Shown in pieces: positions 12,501-22,943 of a stretch of 64,000 nt of DNA (the first letter of the stretch is position 1; each line of letters begins with the position of its first letter). The notes below the pieces were generated by a model, which ran no database searches, was not told where the DNA came from, and saw only the letters and a program-made list of their open reading frames with translations. The position numbers were made by a program, and so were the translations under genes. The stretch lies in assembly GCA_013339895.1 (NCBI GenBank), contig JABACO010000021.1:5240478-5304477 (forward strand), written 5' to 3'. The DNA is from Ephydatia muelleri (lineage: Eukaryota; Porifera; Demospongiae; Spongillida; Spongillidae).

Positions 12501-15500
12501 TATATTGCATATTCCAGCAGTGCTGTATGTAATTATAATGGCAAGATACAGTACTATATTGCATATGTATGCAGTGGTGTAGAGAATTAGTATAGTGTGG
12601 GCAATTATGTGTGTTTTCATATAACCAAAGTACATATTGCGGCATTGATGCATGTGTATGGTGTGATAATGGTGATGGTGATGAGCGTGCATTTAGTGTA
12701 CCTTTTCCTCCTGCTCAGACCGCAAGCTCAAATAATGCCGAATCAGCTGACAGCCAAACTGAAAAAGTGTGTTTTAAATGTCTAATAAACGATGTAATGG
12801 TGAAACGTATGATGTGCCCGTTTAGAGTCTATTTTTTTTTTGTAACAAGAATTACACACCCATGATGTGTGTGGCAGTAAATGGTAACAGCTGTAGTGTG
12901 TGCATTATAAGTGCCTTCTCCTCTCATTCAGATTGTGAGTGCAAGTAATGAGAAGTCAACTGAGAATAGCATTATTGATGAGGTGCGTATTCAGTGGTCA
13001 TGCTGCAGCAAAGGTGTATGTGATAGTTAAGACAAAGCATTTAGTGTGGGCATTTTTCATATACTGGTGTCCAAGTACATGTACTACACATCTCAGAATT
13101 GATTTATGTGCTGGAAATGGTGACTGTGGAATGTATGCCTTTGTATTGTCTTATCCTCTTTGCTCAGACTGGAAGCTTGAGAAATAAGGAACCAGCTGAG
13201 AACGATGTTACTGATAAAGTGTGTATTTATATTTAATGTTTATTTTATTTTTGCATTGCAATCGATGTATGAATGTTCAAAAATTGGTTGCATTTTTCTT
13301 AAAAGTACATAATCCAGCATTGATATGTGTGCTGATAATAATGACAGTGTTAATGTGTGCATTTAATGTGCCTTTTCATTTTGCTTAGGCTTCAAACTTG
13401 AGTAATGATGAATCAGAAGACAGCATAACTGATAAAGTGTGTGCTACATCAGCTGTCATGTATTGTGTTCATGAGGGTGAAATGTATTTAGTAAATCTGT
13501 AACTAAAATATTCGTATCTGATATGTGTGCTGATAACGGTGACAGTGATGAAATGTGCATTAATTACATATATTGATGGGGCAATTTTCTTGAAAAACTG
13601 TCCCATTTAATGTGCCCTTTTCTCTCAGACTGCAATTTCAAACAATGACAAATTAGCTGAGAATGGTGTGACTGACAAGGTGTGTTTTATTTGTCCTCAT
13701 TGCACATTCTAGAAGTTATGAATGGACTTTTAATGGTCTAAAGTGTATCTACAGAAAATATACATGTATCAGCCTTGATCTTGTGTGTGTGTGTGTGTGA
13801 TGGAGGCAGCTGTAATGTGTGCAACTAATGTGCCTTTTCTCTTCACTCAGGCAGCAAGCTCAAGCAATGAGGAATTGGCAGAGAATGGTGTTAATGATCT
13901 CAATGTGCGTTTTATTTATGTATGGATTGTTTTCAACATTGATGCATGTATGTATAATTGTAAAATTTATAATGCGTGCATTTGATAGCTAACATACATT
14001 GACGTGGTGTGCTGATAATGGGAACGGTGATGATGTTTGCATTTTTCTCTATTCTCTCAGATTGCAAGTGCAAATCATGACAAATCAGCAGAGAATGAAA
14101 TTACTTATCAGGTGTGTGTTACATCAGCAGTGATACATGCATTTAAAAAGGTGGAAAATTTTAATGCCTGCATGTATAGTGTGCCTCTTATACTAGTTTA
14201 TCATTTTCCACTCGCTCAGACTGCAAGCATTAAGAATGACGAATTGGCTGATAATGACATTACTGACAAGGTGTGTGTTCAATGCTTACTACCTTGCATA
14301 TGGTGTTTGTACTTATGATGTATAGTGTGCACAAACAAATGTGTTTCCAGGAACTAGACAATCTTGAGTGCTGATAATGCTGACAAACATACTTTTGTGC
14401 AACTGATGTGTCCCTTTCTCTCACTCAGACTGCAAGCTCAAGCAATATGGATTTAGCAGAATCAGAAGACAGCATAATTGATAAAGTGTGTGCTACATCA
14501 GCTGTCATGTATTGTGTTCATGAGGGTGAAATGTATATAGTAATTGGGATCGTTTCTGCGAAAGGGACCTAACGCATACATTATAAAAATTCCAGTAAGC
14601 GCAATAGAAATGTAACGCTTGTGTTGAAATGTAAGGCTAATGAACAATTCAGAGCCTTACAACTCCATGAAAGATACTCCGATTCTCAGTGCGTAAGAAG
14701 CAATGTGTAGAGGACATTTAAGACTTCTAGAATATCAACAAATGTAAAATACATGCATTAGGTCCCTTTTCGTGGAAATATGTAACGTGCTGATAACAGT
14801 GACAGTGATGAAATGTGCATTAATTACAAATAACTATGGGGCAATTTTCTTGAAAAACACTATCTCACTTAAAGTGCCCTTTTCTCTCACTCAGACTGCA
14901 AATTCAAACAATGATGAAATAGCTGAGAATGGTGTGACTGATAAGGTGTGTTTTATTTGTCCTCATTGCACATTCTAGAAGTTATGCATGGACGTTTAAT
15001 GGAAAAATTCTAGTTTAAAGTGTATCTACAGAAAATATACAGTATAGGTCTTGATCTTGTGTGTGTGTGCTGATGATGGAAGCAGCTGTAATGTGTGCAA
15101 CTAATGTGCCTTTCTCTTCACTCAGGCAGCAAACTCAAGCAATGAGGGATTGGCAGAGAATGGTGCTAATGATCTCAATGTGTGTTTTATTTATGTATGC
15201 ATTGTTTCAACATTAATGTATGCATGTATAATTGTAAAATTTATAATGCATGCATTTGATAGTTAACATACATTGACGTGGTGTGCTGATAATGGGGACG
15301 GTGATAATGTTTGCATTTTTCTCTCTTCTCTCAGATTGCAAGTGCAAATCATGACAAATCAGCAGAGAATGAAATTACTGATCAGGTGTGTACTTAATGT
15401 GTGCTACATCAGCAGTGATACGTGCATTTAAAAAGGTGGAAACTTTTAATGTCTGCATGTATAGTGTGCCTCTTATACTAGTTTATCATTTTCCACTCGC

Positions 15501-18106
15501 TCAGACTGCAAGTATTAATAATGATGAATTGGCTGATCATGACATTACTGACAAGGTGTGTGTTCAATGCTTACTACCTTGCATATGATGTTGGTACTTA
15601 TGATGTATAGTGTGCACAAACAAATGTGTTTTCCAGGAACTAGACAGTCTTGAGTGCTGATAATGCTGACAAACATACTTTTGTGCAACTGATGTGTCCT
15701 TTTCTCTCACTCAGACTGCAAGCTCAAGCAATATGGATTTAGCAGAGAATGGCATTACTGATAAGGTACAAATTCAGTAGTTACATGCACAACAGTGATA
15801 TATTTGAATGTGGTGAACTATGTCTTTTCCTCTTACTCAGATTTCAATTACATGCAATGATGAATCAGCTGAGAATTACATTATTGATAAGGTGTTTATA
15901 GTTAATAATTTTTATATCACATACTAGTAGCTATTTATGTGGTTGTCACGGAAACCTTTAAATGTGTGCATATATTTTCTGTAACTAGAATGGTTCATAC
16001 TGATCCCTGATTGGCTCATGTTTGTGTTTGCTATTTCCTGTCCAATGCATGCATTTTCCCGGGGTAATGTGTGTCAGTAATTGTCTTATCCTCTCAACTC
16101 AGACTGCAAGTATGATTAGTGATGAATCAGCTGAGTATGGCCTTACAGAGAAGGTACAGTGTGTATTCAATGAATGCCACATCATGCAGCACAGTGATAT
16201 GCAGTTATGCTCCAATAATGGTCACACTTATAATGCTGCATCCAAGTTATAACTCTACTGTACTGATAATGTGTATTTAATATGCATTTTCCTTGCATTC
16301 AGACTGCGAGCAATAATGACAAGCAAGCAGAAAATGGCACTACTGATAAGGTATGTACCATGTGTCCTTGTAAGTCGGATATTCCAGTATGATGTGTGCT
16401 GATAAATGATGACATTGACATTCAATATGTCCTTTCCCCCCTCACTCAGATTACAAGCTTGGGCAAGGATGCACCCACTGAGAATGATGATAGCGATCAG
16501 GTGTGTATTCAATGATTTTTTTGTTGCGCTTCATGTTAACATTGTGGTGCTGGTAAGGTGTGTGTTCAATTGTGTGTCTTCAAATCTGAGTACATGTCGG
16601 TGATTGCTTTTGTAAAAATGTCCCCTGGTGTAACTAATTGTTCAGTAGTACCTATGATTTTAGTTGCAAGGCACATGTGCCAGTGAAAAATTAAATAAAA
16701 ATCGCTCCCATTCAGCAAGTAATCTATGCATTGTTATAAGTAATAATTTGATAATGCCCAACCGCTAACTATTTGATCGCACAATACGGCTATGCATGAG
16801 AGCAAAAGCACCTAATATGTGTATGCGAATATTCTTGTCCCACTCATTTTTGGGCATTGATTGGTGTACCTTCCCCTCCCCCCCCCCCCCCCTCCCAAAT
16901 CTCATCTGAATCTAAAGGAGCTTGAAGCTACTGAGGCATGCAATACAATGCAAAAGGTGAGACTCGTACTTTCATGAAGCAATGTCACTGAACATTTGTA
17001 AAGTTGTATTTGTCATCTGATCAGAATGAATGCACTATCAATCTGGATGAAAACAACACAAATGGTGTAAGGAACACAAGTGATGAGGTATGTACTCTTG
17101 AATGTGCAGTAGTGGCCATTGTAGAAGACATTGCACATCATATATCCAAATTCTTACTTTTGTTGCCACTTTCTTTGTCATTTTGCAGCTCTTACTATTT
17201 CCAGAGATTGAAGCTCTGTTTGAAGGAGGCAGTGAGGTGTGTTGTGTTCAATTCACAATAAGGGTTAACATTATCATGTCCAATGTTGCATGCAAAATTA
17301 TGAATAGAGAGGCACATTACATTGTCAATAATAAATAGCCATATGTTTAGTTTCCTTGTTCACATTCATTAACTTGCATTTTACATCTTGTTTTAGCTAA
17401 TATCACTATCAGAGATTGCTGCTTTTTTTAAAGCAACAGAGAAGTTGAATTTGGCATTATTCCTTGTAACTAGCTGAATATCTATTGCACATATTAACTG
17501 CATCAATGGCTGTCCATTCATTGTACGGACCAATTCTCTTCCATCTTCTCAGACTCAAAATGGAAGTGATGAAGCTCAAGAGGTATGGGTTGACCAGTAA
17601 ATGTTGGTTGTCCATATTCTTGTTGAAACACAAACCTTCATCATAGATAACAGTATTGATTGACCAGTGAGTGTTAAAAGCCATATATACATACACCACA
17701 TACACATGCGTACACACATATACAGCTACATGAATCTAAATGCATTGTGACTTTCTGAACTAGTAGTAAAATCATAGGTAAATTAAAAATTCACAGCCCT
17801 AGCTTTTTAGCAATCAATAAACTACTACTACATCCCATCTCTAATACCCTTTATAAAGTGCCAGCATTTCTTCGTAATTATACAAATACAGGGACACTAG
17901 TTCTTCCCTCCATAATATACAGCTTCTTTGTTCTAATAAGAAGGAATACAAAGCAATGTTGACATATGCACATGTCTCATACATATGCTCACTCATCCAA
18001 ACCTATTACAACAAAGTACATATACTGCATCTCTCTGCTAAAGTGTACAATCTGGTAACGGCGGTAAAATACTAAAGAATACGGGATCAAGTGTGTGTGT
18101 GTGTAC

Positions 18107-18148
<42 letters not shown>

Positions 18149-18696
18149 ACACCTGTTGCACTTGTGTGCAGACTGAATGTGCACAATCATCATAGTGAGG
18201 ATGTAGAATTTGTGACTTATACTAATGATGGACTCGTATGTTGACTCGTTTATTGCCATTCAGTATTATGATGATAGGCTATTTGCATATCCAACCCATG
18301 AGGTACATTTTCTTTCATATTTTTATGTCACTAGTCATTCCTACAAACATAACATATTTAGTGAATTGATTCTGATTCATTTCATTTTGAATTATCTTCA
18401 GATGACAACCACTTTGCACATGGTGGAGGCCATCGTCACACAAGTCTCTAATCCAGTTAGTTCTTTGCAAATCACAATCTTCAACACTTGATATTCCTAT
18501 AACTCTGCAATAGGCTCGAACACCAGTGGAACTTGGATCTCATCCAGAAGAAGTGTATCTCCATCCTTTGGATGTGGTAAGTGGTGGATGATGTTAACTG
18601 GTTACAAGCAAAACCTAACGTTACAGTTATTTACTGTTGCAGGTTAACTGCAAGCAAAGAACATTTGATATCTCAACAAATAACTTCCAACAGTAA
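8729..18696 (+). CDS. Unrecognised gene made of about 27 tandem phase-0 micro-exons encoding a 17-residue repeat
   Basis: I do not recognise the product. The model starts with MEGDMRRHLQMEE (8729-8767), runs through small head exons and about 27 repeat exons, and ends in ten or so tail exons with a stop at 18694-18696, giving roughly 660 residues. Every repeat exon is a multiple of three and begins and ends between codons, so any subset can be skipped or repeated without breaking the frame. The repeat region is rich in Ser, Asn, Asp and Glu with a conserved I-T-D-K end, and is probably extended or disordered. There is no signal peptide or membrane segment. Head and tail exons share short helical motifs of the type S/P-E-I-x-x-[IF]-F. 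The whole gene is duplicated at 41290-50107. The splice sites are read from sequence, not from transcripts. Confidence 0.75.
9667..13218 (+). CDS. Repeat exons, first half of array (12 intact)
   Basis: Exons with both AG and GT intact: 9667-9717 (divergent, IECSSSDVHTGNGITVE), 9922-9972, 10160-10210 (TASSGNDTSAENGITDK), 10387-10434, 10549-10599, 11070-11120, 11850-11900, 12098-12145, 12312-12362, 12719-12766, 12932-12982, 13168-13218. Lengths are 51 nt except 10387, 12098 and 12719 (48 nt). Acceptors have the form CTCTTGCTCAG and donors GTGTGT or close to it. Identity between units extends into the introns, which repeat a module containing GTGTGCTGATAATGGTGACA some 50-70 bases before each acceptor. 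A tail-only remnant of a further unit sits at about 9753-9776. Confidence 0.8.
10679..10840 (+). CDS. Probable alternative terminal exon inside the array
   Basis: After the acceptor TTAATTAG the frame stays open for 53 codons and ends in TAA at 10838-10840. It contains WEKRFAHYVQKCGIYPIK and YTGWQILIDQANEMCIHQRL, a folded-looking sequence quite unlike the repeats. It is in phase with the preceding repeat exon (10549-10599), so a short isoform of about 190 residues would carry five repeats and this C-terminus, while the long isoform would skip it. I do not recognise the domain. The matching exon in copy 2 (43184-43339) has lost 6 nt and a further single nucleotide, which breaks its frame. Confidence 0.55.
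   Translation, partial: NQVWEKRFAHYVQKCGIYPIKTIPPLNCPEYTGWQILIDQANEMCIHQRLGSM
11276..11510 (+). pseudogene. Two decayed repeat exons within the array
   Basis: At 11276-11320 a unit reading AATCSLNNDEFTTDK has an acceptor, but its donor is ATGTGT in place of GTGTGT. At about 11470-11510 a second unit keeps the words for ESADSITDK but has no usable acceptor. Both are probably skipped. They show that units in this array decay as well as multiply. Confidence 0.6.
13389..16500 (+). CDS. Repeat exons, second half of array (15 intact) with internal block duplication
   Basis: Exons: t 13389-13436, u 13629-13679, v 13851-13904, w 14061-14111, x 14220-14270, y 14429-14485, u2 14895-14945, v2 15126-15179, w2 15335-15385, x2 15505-15555, y2 15715-15765, z 15841-15891, aa 16103-16153, bb 16303-16350, cc 16450-16500. 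All are phase 0. Exon y is 57 nt and chimeric: its first half matches y2 (TASSSNMDLA) and its second half matches t (ESEDSIIDK). The intron after y copies the intron after t. This is the scar of an unequal exchange between t and y that doubled the u-y block of about 1.05 kb. Exons v and v2 carry one extra codon and end NDLN instead of TDK. Confidence 0.8.
14556..14775. mobile_element. MITE with 19-bp terminal inverted repeats in an array intron
   Basis: CGAAAGGGACCTAACGCAT at 14559-14577 is the reverse complement, with two differences, of ATGCATTAGGTCCCTTTTCG at 14753-14772. The roughly 180-base interior has no coding capacity. It interrupts the intron after exon y and is absent from the otherwise identical intron after exon t and from copy 2, so it inserted after the block duplication. 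Confidence 0.85.
16918..18696 (+). CDS. Tail exons of the repeat-exon gene
   Basis: Likely exons, all phase 0: 16918-16956 (ELEATEACNTMQK), 17025-17087 (NECTINLDENNTNGVRNTSD plus E), 17189-17236 (LLLFPEIEALFEGGSE), 17397-17465 (LISLSEIAAFFKATEK plus seven residues, donor GTAACT), 17553-17582 (TQNGSDEAQE), 18264-18302 (YYDDRLFAYPTHE), 18402-18455 (MTTTLHMVEAIVTQVSNP), 18514-18576 (ARTPVELGSHPEEVYLHPLD plus V) and 18643-18696 (VNCKQRTFDISTNNFQQ, stop). An extra 21-codon exon that is clean in copy 2 (49620-49682, LNVHNHHSEDVEFVTYTNDG plus L) is present here at about 18170-18233 with one added base, so it would shift the frame if used. The run of small exons, each a multiple of three, continues outside the repeats. 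Confidence 0.6.
18091..18147. repeat. (TG)n microsatellite in a tail intron
   Basis: TG dinucleotide tract with one ACATA interruption, just upstream of the candidate 21-codon exon. The equivalent in copy 2 is at 49531-49600. Confidence 0.9.
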
Positions 18697-20458
18697 CAGC
18701 AACCTAAGATTGACTGAATAATTTTGTTCTCGTCACCCCCATACTGAAGCTCCCCCGTGTCATCTCCATTATTTAACTCAACAAAGTACACAAAGATACA
18801 AATGGGACTGCAGGAATGAAGTGATGGTGCATGTCTTTGTAAAATGGGGCTACTCAGCCCCAACACATTATTTAGCACACATGCTTCATACACCCTTGAA
18901 CCCTTCTTCAGCAGCATTGATGGTTGCTGCGCATTTGGCTTCAGGGTATGCTCCAGAATGTTATGTAGCTGTGAACATGACTCCAAGTTAGTCTCTACAA
19001 TGACGATTGGCCCATGAGATAGGTTTGGAAGTGGTATATTGACACCTTTATGACAAAGTGCTACTTTTTGATCGTTTTAATTAGCTGTAGTACCAGTCGG
19101 AACTGTCAGACCCTCGTCTGGATACAGCAACTATGCTGTGATCTGAAGCATCACTTAGTTTGAAGTGTAAAATGGTACCTTGGATTGGGCTCTGGAGCAC
19201 TGGAGAACACCACTCTTCAATCCCACCTGCAAGCTTGCACTACCACCATTAAAGTATATATGGAATTGGAAATGATGGCAGGCACTCCCAGCCTTGATAC
19301 AAGTTACTCATTAGCTCAGTCGGCGCGGTTTAATTAGAAAACAAAATTCTTTCAGTCTGCTTAATAATTTGCAAAATTTCAAGGCTAGTCTAGCAGTGTA
19401 ATCGTACATAGTGTGGTAATCCATATATGGAGCATATGGAGCAAGAACAACATGCTGGAACAAGAACAAATTGTAATAGTAATGTATACCATAAAATATC
19501 CTCATACACCTCATAATTAATTCAATGCACTATTGTCTCATGATCAAACCTTACTGACATAAGCATTATAGTATAATGCATCTTGCTAAGTCTAGTACTA
19601 GTTGTTACAAGTGTTTCATGCCCCTAAAACTTGAAGAGCCAATCAGAATGCTGCTTCATTGTGATGTCACAGTCTGAATAGCTGGATACACAATTCAGGC
19701 CTCTTTGTCAAAAATACAAATATTACGTATCATTTTAGAAGCAATATAACAACATTGTGCGACTAGTTTCCTAGACCTACTTGACTACACATATTAATAT
19801 GCAGGGTGTCTGTCTACAAATGTTGAATGTACCGATATCAACTATCTCAATTAATTTAAGATAATACACAAATACATGTATAGCATGGAAATAAAGAGGT
19901 GCGTCATCTTCAAAACCAAGTTCACTTCATTACTACACCCTTGAGTCTCTTAAACACAATAGTGAGTGGTTAAACTGCAAAGTCTCTTGATTGTGTTCGA
20001 GTTATCAAGTCTGATTTGTTGATTTGAATTGTTTAATGACAGCATTATAGTTTGAACTTTATTTCTAGGGTCTGTTTACATTAAGTCATTAAGTCACTCA
20101 AAAATTTAACACTATGTTTCAAAATTAGTTCCTATGTAGACCTGAGTCTTATGGTAAAATTTTCCTCACATAGTTCATGAGATATATTAAATATTCAAAC
20201 TTTGCTAAGCTATAATTTAGTCCCAGTTACAGTGGTGTGAACTTTCTTGGTTACAAATAATTTGTCTTTTGAAGCCTTTACCTCTCCTTTATAATTACTA
20301 GTGGAAGTGATTAAGTAGTTAACAAATTTTTAATGATTGTGGCTAGTTTTTAGCATTGCAATGAATTCCAACATTTGCCTTTGTTAAAATTCATATGTAA
20401 TAGTCAAGAGAGCAATTGAGCTGCACGAAAGTATGTTATTTTGGACATCGCTGCTTAC
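18697..20458. other. Region downstream of the repeat-exon gene, no recognised gene
   Basis: Conserved in copy 2 at 50108-51905. An open stretch near 18800-18990 reads KWDCRNEVMVHVFVKWGY on the plus strand and is partly conserved in copy 2, but the ends differ and I could not define splice sites. A second open patch near 19190-19330 (LENTT, TSYSLAQS on the copy 2 frame) is equally uncertain. The rest is AT-rich and looks non-coding. Confidence 0.4.
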
Positions 20459-20607
20459 CTTCTCTTGTTTACTTCCATGGACAGGTACACACTGAATTGA
20501 CAGGAAAGGCGATATCCTCAATACTACTACAATCACGCAATACACCACACTAGATGGCCAGATATACCATTTCTTATCATGGTGAACTGCAACAAGCTCC
20601 ACACACC
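20459..20607 (-). CDS. Possible internal exon of an unrecognised minus-strand gene
   Basis: On the minus strand an acceptor (GCTTTCAG, ending at 20608) and a consensus donor (GTAAGC, 20458-20453) bracket 149 nt. The enclosed frame reads CVELVAVHHDKKWYIWPSSV, followed by a hydrophobic stretch and CVPVHGSKQEK. Copy 2 has the same exon at 51906-52060 with both splice sites kept and a length change of exactly 6 nt, which preserves the frame; this is the main reason to take it seriously. An upstream minus-strand open frame (about 20742-20978) is interrupted by a stop in copy 2. No family recognised. Confidence 0.35.
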
Positions 20608-21129
20608 CTGAAAGCAACCATGCATGTCTCATGCTTAGATTAATCAATAATCATAAAACATGTGCCTCTAACTATTTTGCACAACTACGATTACTAATAG
20701 TAATACTACTGCACCTCGCTTTCTAATACTATCTGGTTGTCTTAATTGTCATCAACTTCGAGTGCGCAATACAATCTGTTTTCATTCATTCTGTATTTCT
20801 CTCCCATCAAAGTATCATCAGCTGTCTGTTCCACTGTGTGAACAGGAGCTTCCAACTGTAGCGTGACATCCAATTGGTCTATTAGTTGGGGTGCATTATC
20901 TGATACATCACTCTGTACCCTCTGCATCACCATCTGGAGTAGATTCCTTTGGTGTAAGGTCTGATGATTGTACATCATTGCCAGGGTAATGAGACAACAT
21001 GCTGTCTGTTATGTCTCACAGTTCCCTGCTATTGCATATGAACATGGTGCCACCTATTTCACCACTAGACCAGTTGACCTCCACCAGCCGCACAACCCTT
21101 ACCTAGGGACAAGGAATTACAGAATGCCA

Positions 21130-21540
21130 GATAATCCTACAAAAGTTACATTTAGGACATCTGGGAGTTACGAAGTGCATAGAGAGAGCTTGGCAATCTG
21201 CATGGTGGCCAGGCATGGGCAGACAGTTGAAGGCTTAATACAATCCTGCTCACTGTACTGTAAGGAAAAAACTCAGAGGGCAGAGCTACTCATACTAACA
21301 CCCTTACATGATTTTCTGTGCTTGTTTGAGTAAAAGGGATTGCCATATGTACTGCTGTTGACTACTACTCAAAATGTATTAGTTTAGTTGCTAATTGCCA
21401 GACACGGCATTCCAGAGGCAGTAGTATTGAACAATGGGTTGTCGTTTTTTTCCTCATCCTTTGCACAGGAATATGGATTCTCACATATCACAAGTAGTCA
21501 AAGGTCGAGTGGGCAGTAGCTAAGATGAAGAACTTGTTAA
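21130..21540 (+). mobile_element. Ty3/Gypsy-type retroelement fossil (integrase N-terminal region)
   Basis: The sequence resembles the zinc-binding H2C2 region of a Gypsy-type integrase (words such as HLGVTKC and WWPGM) followed by weak integrase-core similarity. It is a short, clearly broken fragment without identifiable LTRs. A longer version of the same insertion lies in copy 2 at 52560-53280, so it predates the segmental duplication. Confidence 0.55.
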
Positions 21541-22559
21541 CTCTTTCACGGGCAACAGAGCAATATTACGCCCCTGGTGCTATACTAAAGCCACTCTGTT
21601 TATCTAAACAGTTAACACATTGTAGTCAACAGCATATTGATCAGTTGTTTCCTGGTCACATCGTGTAAATTGTTTGCTAACTACGTTTTCCTGCAATGCA
21701 CAACTCTTTTTTTGCACAGCATGTGTACCATAATAATTCGCTTTGCCCACAAAAGAGTCAATTGATCCTTATTTGGCCTTGCTTGTGTATAGGACAAGAT
21801 ATTTTTTTGATACAAGTGCAAATGTGAATGTATAATACAGTCCACTCATGGGAATCTTGGTGCAGTATTCATCAAATTATAGCTCCAAAAAGAGAACATA
21901 ACTTGTTAAAACATTCTTTGTTTTGAAAGACAGTATCATATAATAAGATTATTATTCAAACATGGATGTTGCAAAAGGTGTTGAAAAGGTAATAATTGCC
22001 TTTGTCACATTACTTTTGCCTCCAAGACAAGGACCCAAAGAGTGGTTTGTAATACAAAAGAATAAAAAAACACTTTGTATTAAATGTTGATGTGCACCAC
22101 CAATTCAAGAAGAAATACACCTACCATTATAATGGACAGAATATGAAAATTTGATACAGATGTTTTATGTGTGTCTTGATGATTTGGTAATTGCGCATAA
22201 TACTTTTGGCACAAATGAAATGTACCGCTTGTTGACCACGAGTCGATTCTATCAGTTTTAAAAAAATTCAATATCAGAAACAAATGCAATAAAATTTTTT
22301 TTTTTGCTTGAATCATGCATTGATTCTGTGATTATTTTCCATAAATCATGAGTATACTCTATAAGGTTAAATAATCATTTTTGGGTTGTGTGACTGATTT
22401 GTGTTTGTACGAATTAAAAAAAAAAGTTATCGCATGAAAAAAATCAATCAAAAGAAATCGAAATGATTTTGGAGATGCACTGGAGAATATTAATGCTTTC
22501 AACATAGTCTCACGTCAGGCTCTCCTCTTACTCAGAGCGTAGCACACTTACCTGCACTA
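21541..22559. other. Intergenic, no gene seen
   Basis: AT-rich DNA with several short poly-A and poly-T tracts and no coding signature. Much of it aligns with copy 2, except that copy 2 carries an additional retroelement-derived segment at 53640-54330. Confidence 0.5.
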
Positions 22560-22870
22560 TTCCCCTGACCAGTTGGTGCTCTGCTACCACCTCATTGGAT
22601 CTGTTGTGGTACCCACTAGATAGTCTGTGTTCAAAACAAGGGGTTCAGCTGATTGATCCTCTTGGTCCCTTGTTTTTCTCCTTGGTCCTGAACATCCTGT
22701 TGTTACAACTTGCTTCCACTGGAGACTGTGTTGCAGTGTTTACCACACCTGGTACCTGGATGGTGGTGTACAGGGAAAGCCACCATCAACCAATTAAGAG
22801 CTTGGTGCTCGACCCCATAACCATCATCGCTAGTGAATTAAAGATCTTCAGCCAAAGTGACTATCAACCT
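22560..22870 (+). mobile_element. Reverse-transcriptase remnant
   Basis: A short open stretch contains GVQLIDPLGPLFFSLVLNIL, which resembles the conserved GVQQGDPLGPLLF palm motif of eukaryotic retroelement reverse transcriptases. A degenerate YLDDG-like position is visible in the copy 2 version (55170-55420). This is a small, broken fragment lying directly upstream of the receptor gene. It could be LINE-like or DIRS-like; I cannot decide from this piece. Confidence 0.55.
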
Positions 22871-22943
22871 AAGTGTTACTACTCATGCAGACTTGTATAG
22901 GCAAAACTTACGAACGTATGAATAAAGATAAGAAATTGCCCTT

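Noticed and set aside
9667-16500. Regularly spaced 50-base repeats reminiscent of a CRISPR array
   Set aside because: The units differ in sequence but keep codon frame, carry eukaryotic acceptors and donors, and the between-unit sequence is itself repeated. This is an exon array in animal DNA.
17397-17475. Loss of the tail exon donor in copy 1 (GAGAAG followed by TTG, where copy 2 has GTG)
   Set aside because: A second GT (GTAACT) 21-22 bases on is in frame in both copies and gives a 69-nt phase-0 exon, so no loss needs to be assumed.
18627-18986. 119-codon minus-strand open frame
   Set aside because: It overlaps the last repeat-gene exon, is broken in copy 2 by out-of-frame changes, and has no recognisable motif.
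19305-19340. tRNA-like D-arm word TAGCTCAGTCGG
   Set aside because: No acceptor stem, anticodon arm or T-loop (GGTTCGA) follows at the right distance, and copy 2 changes the word.
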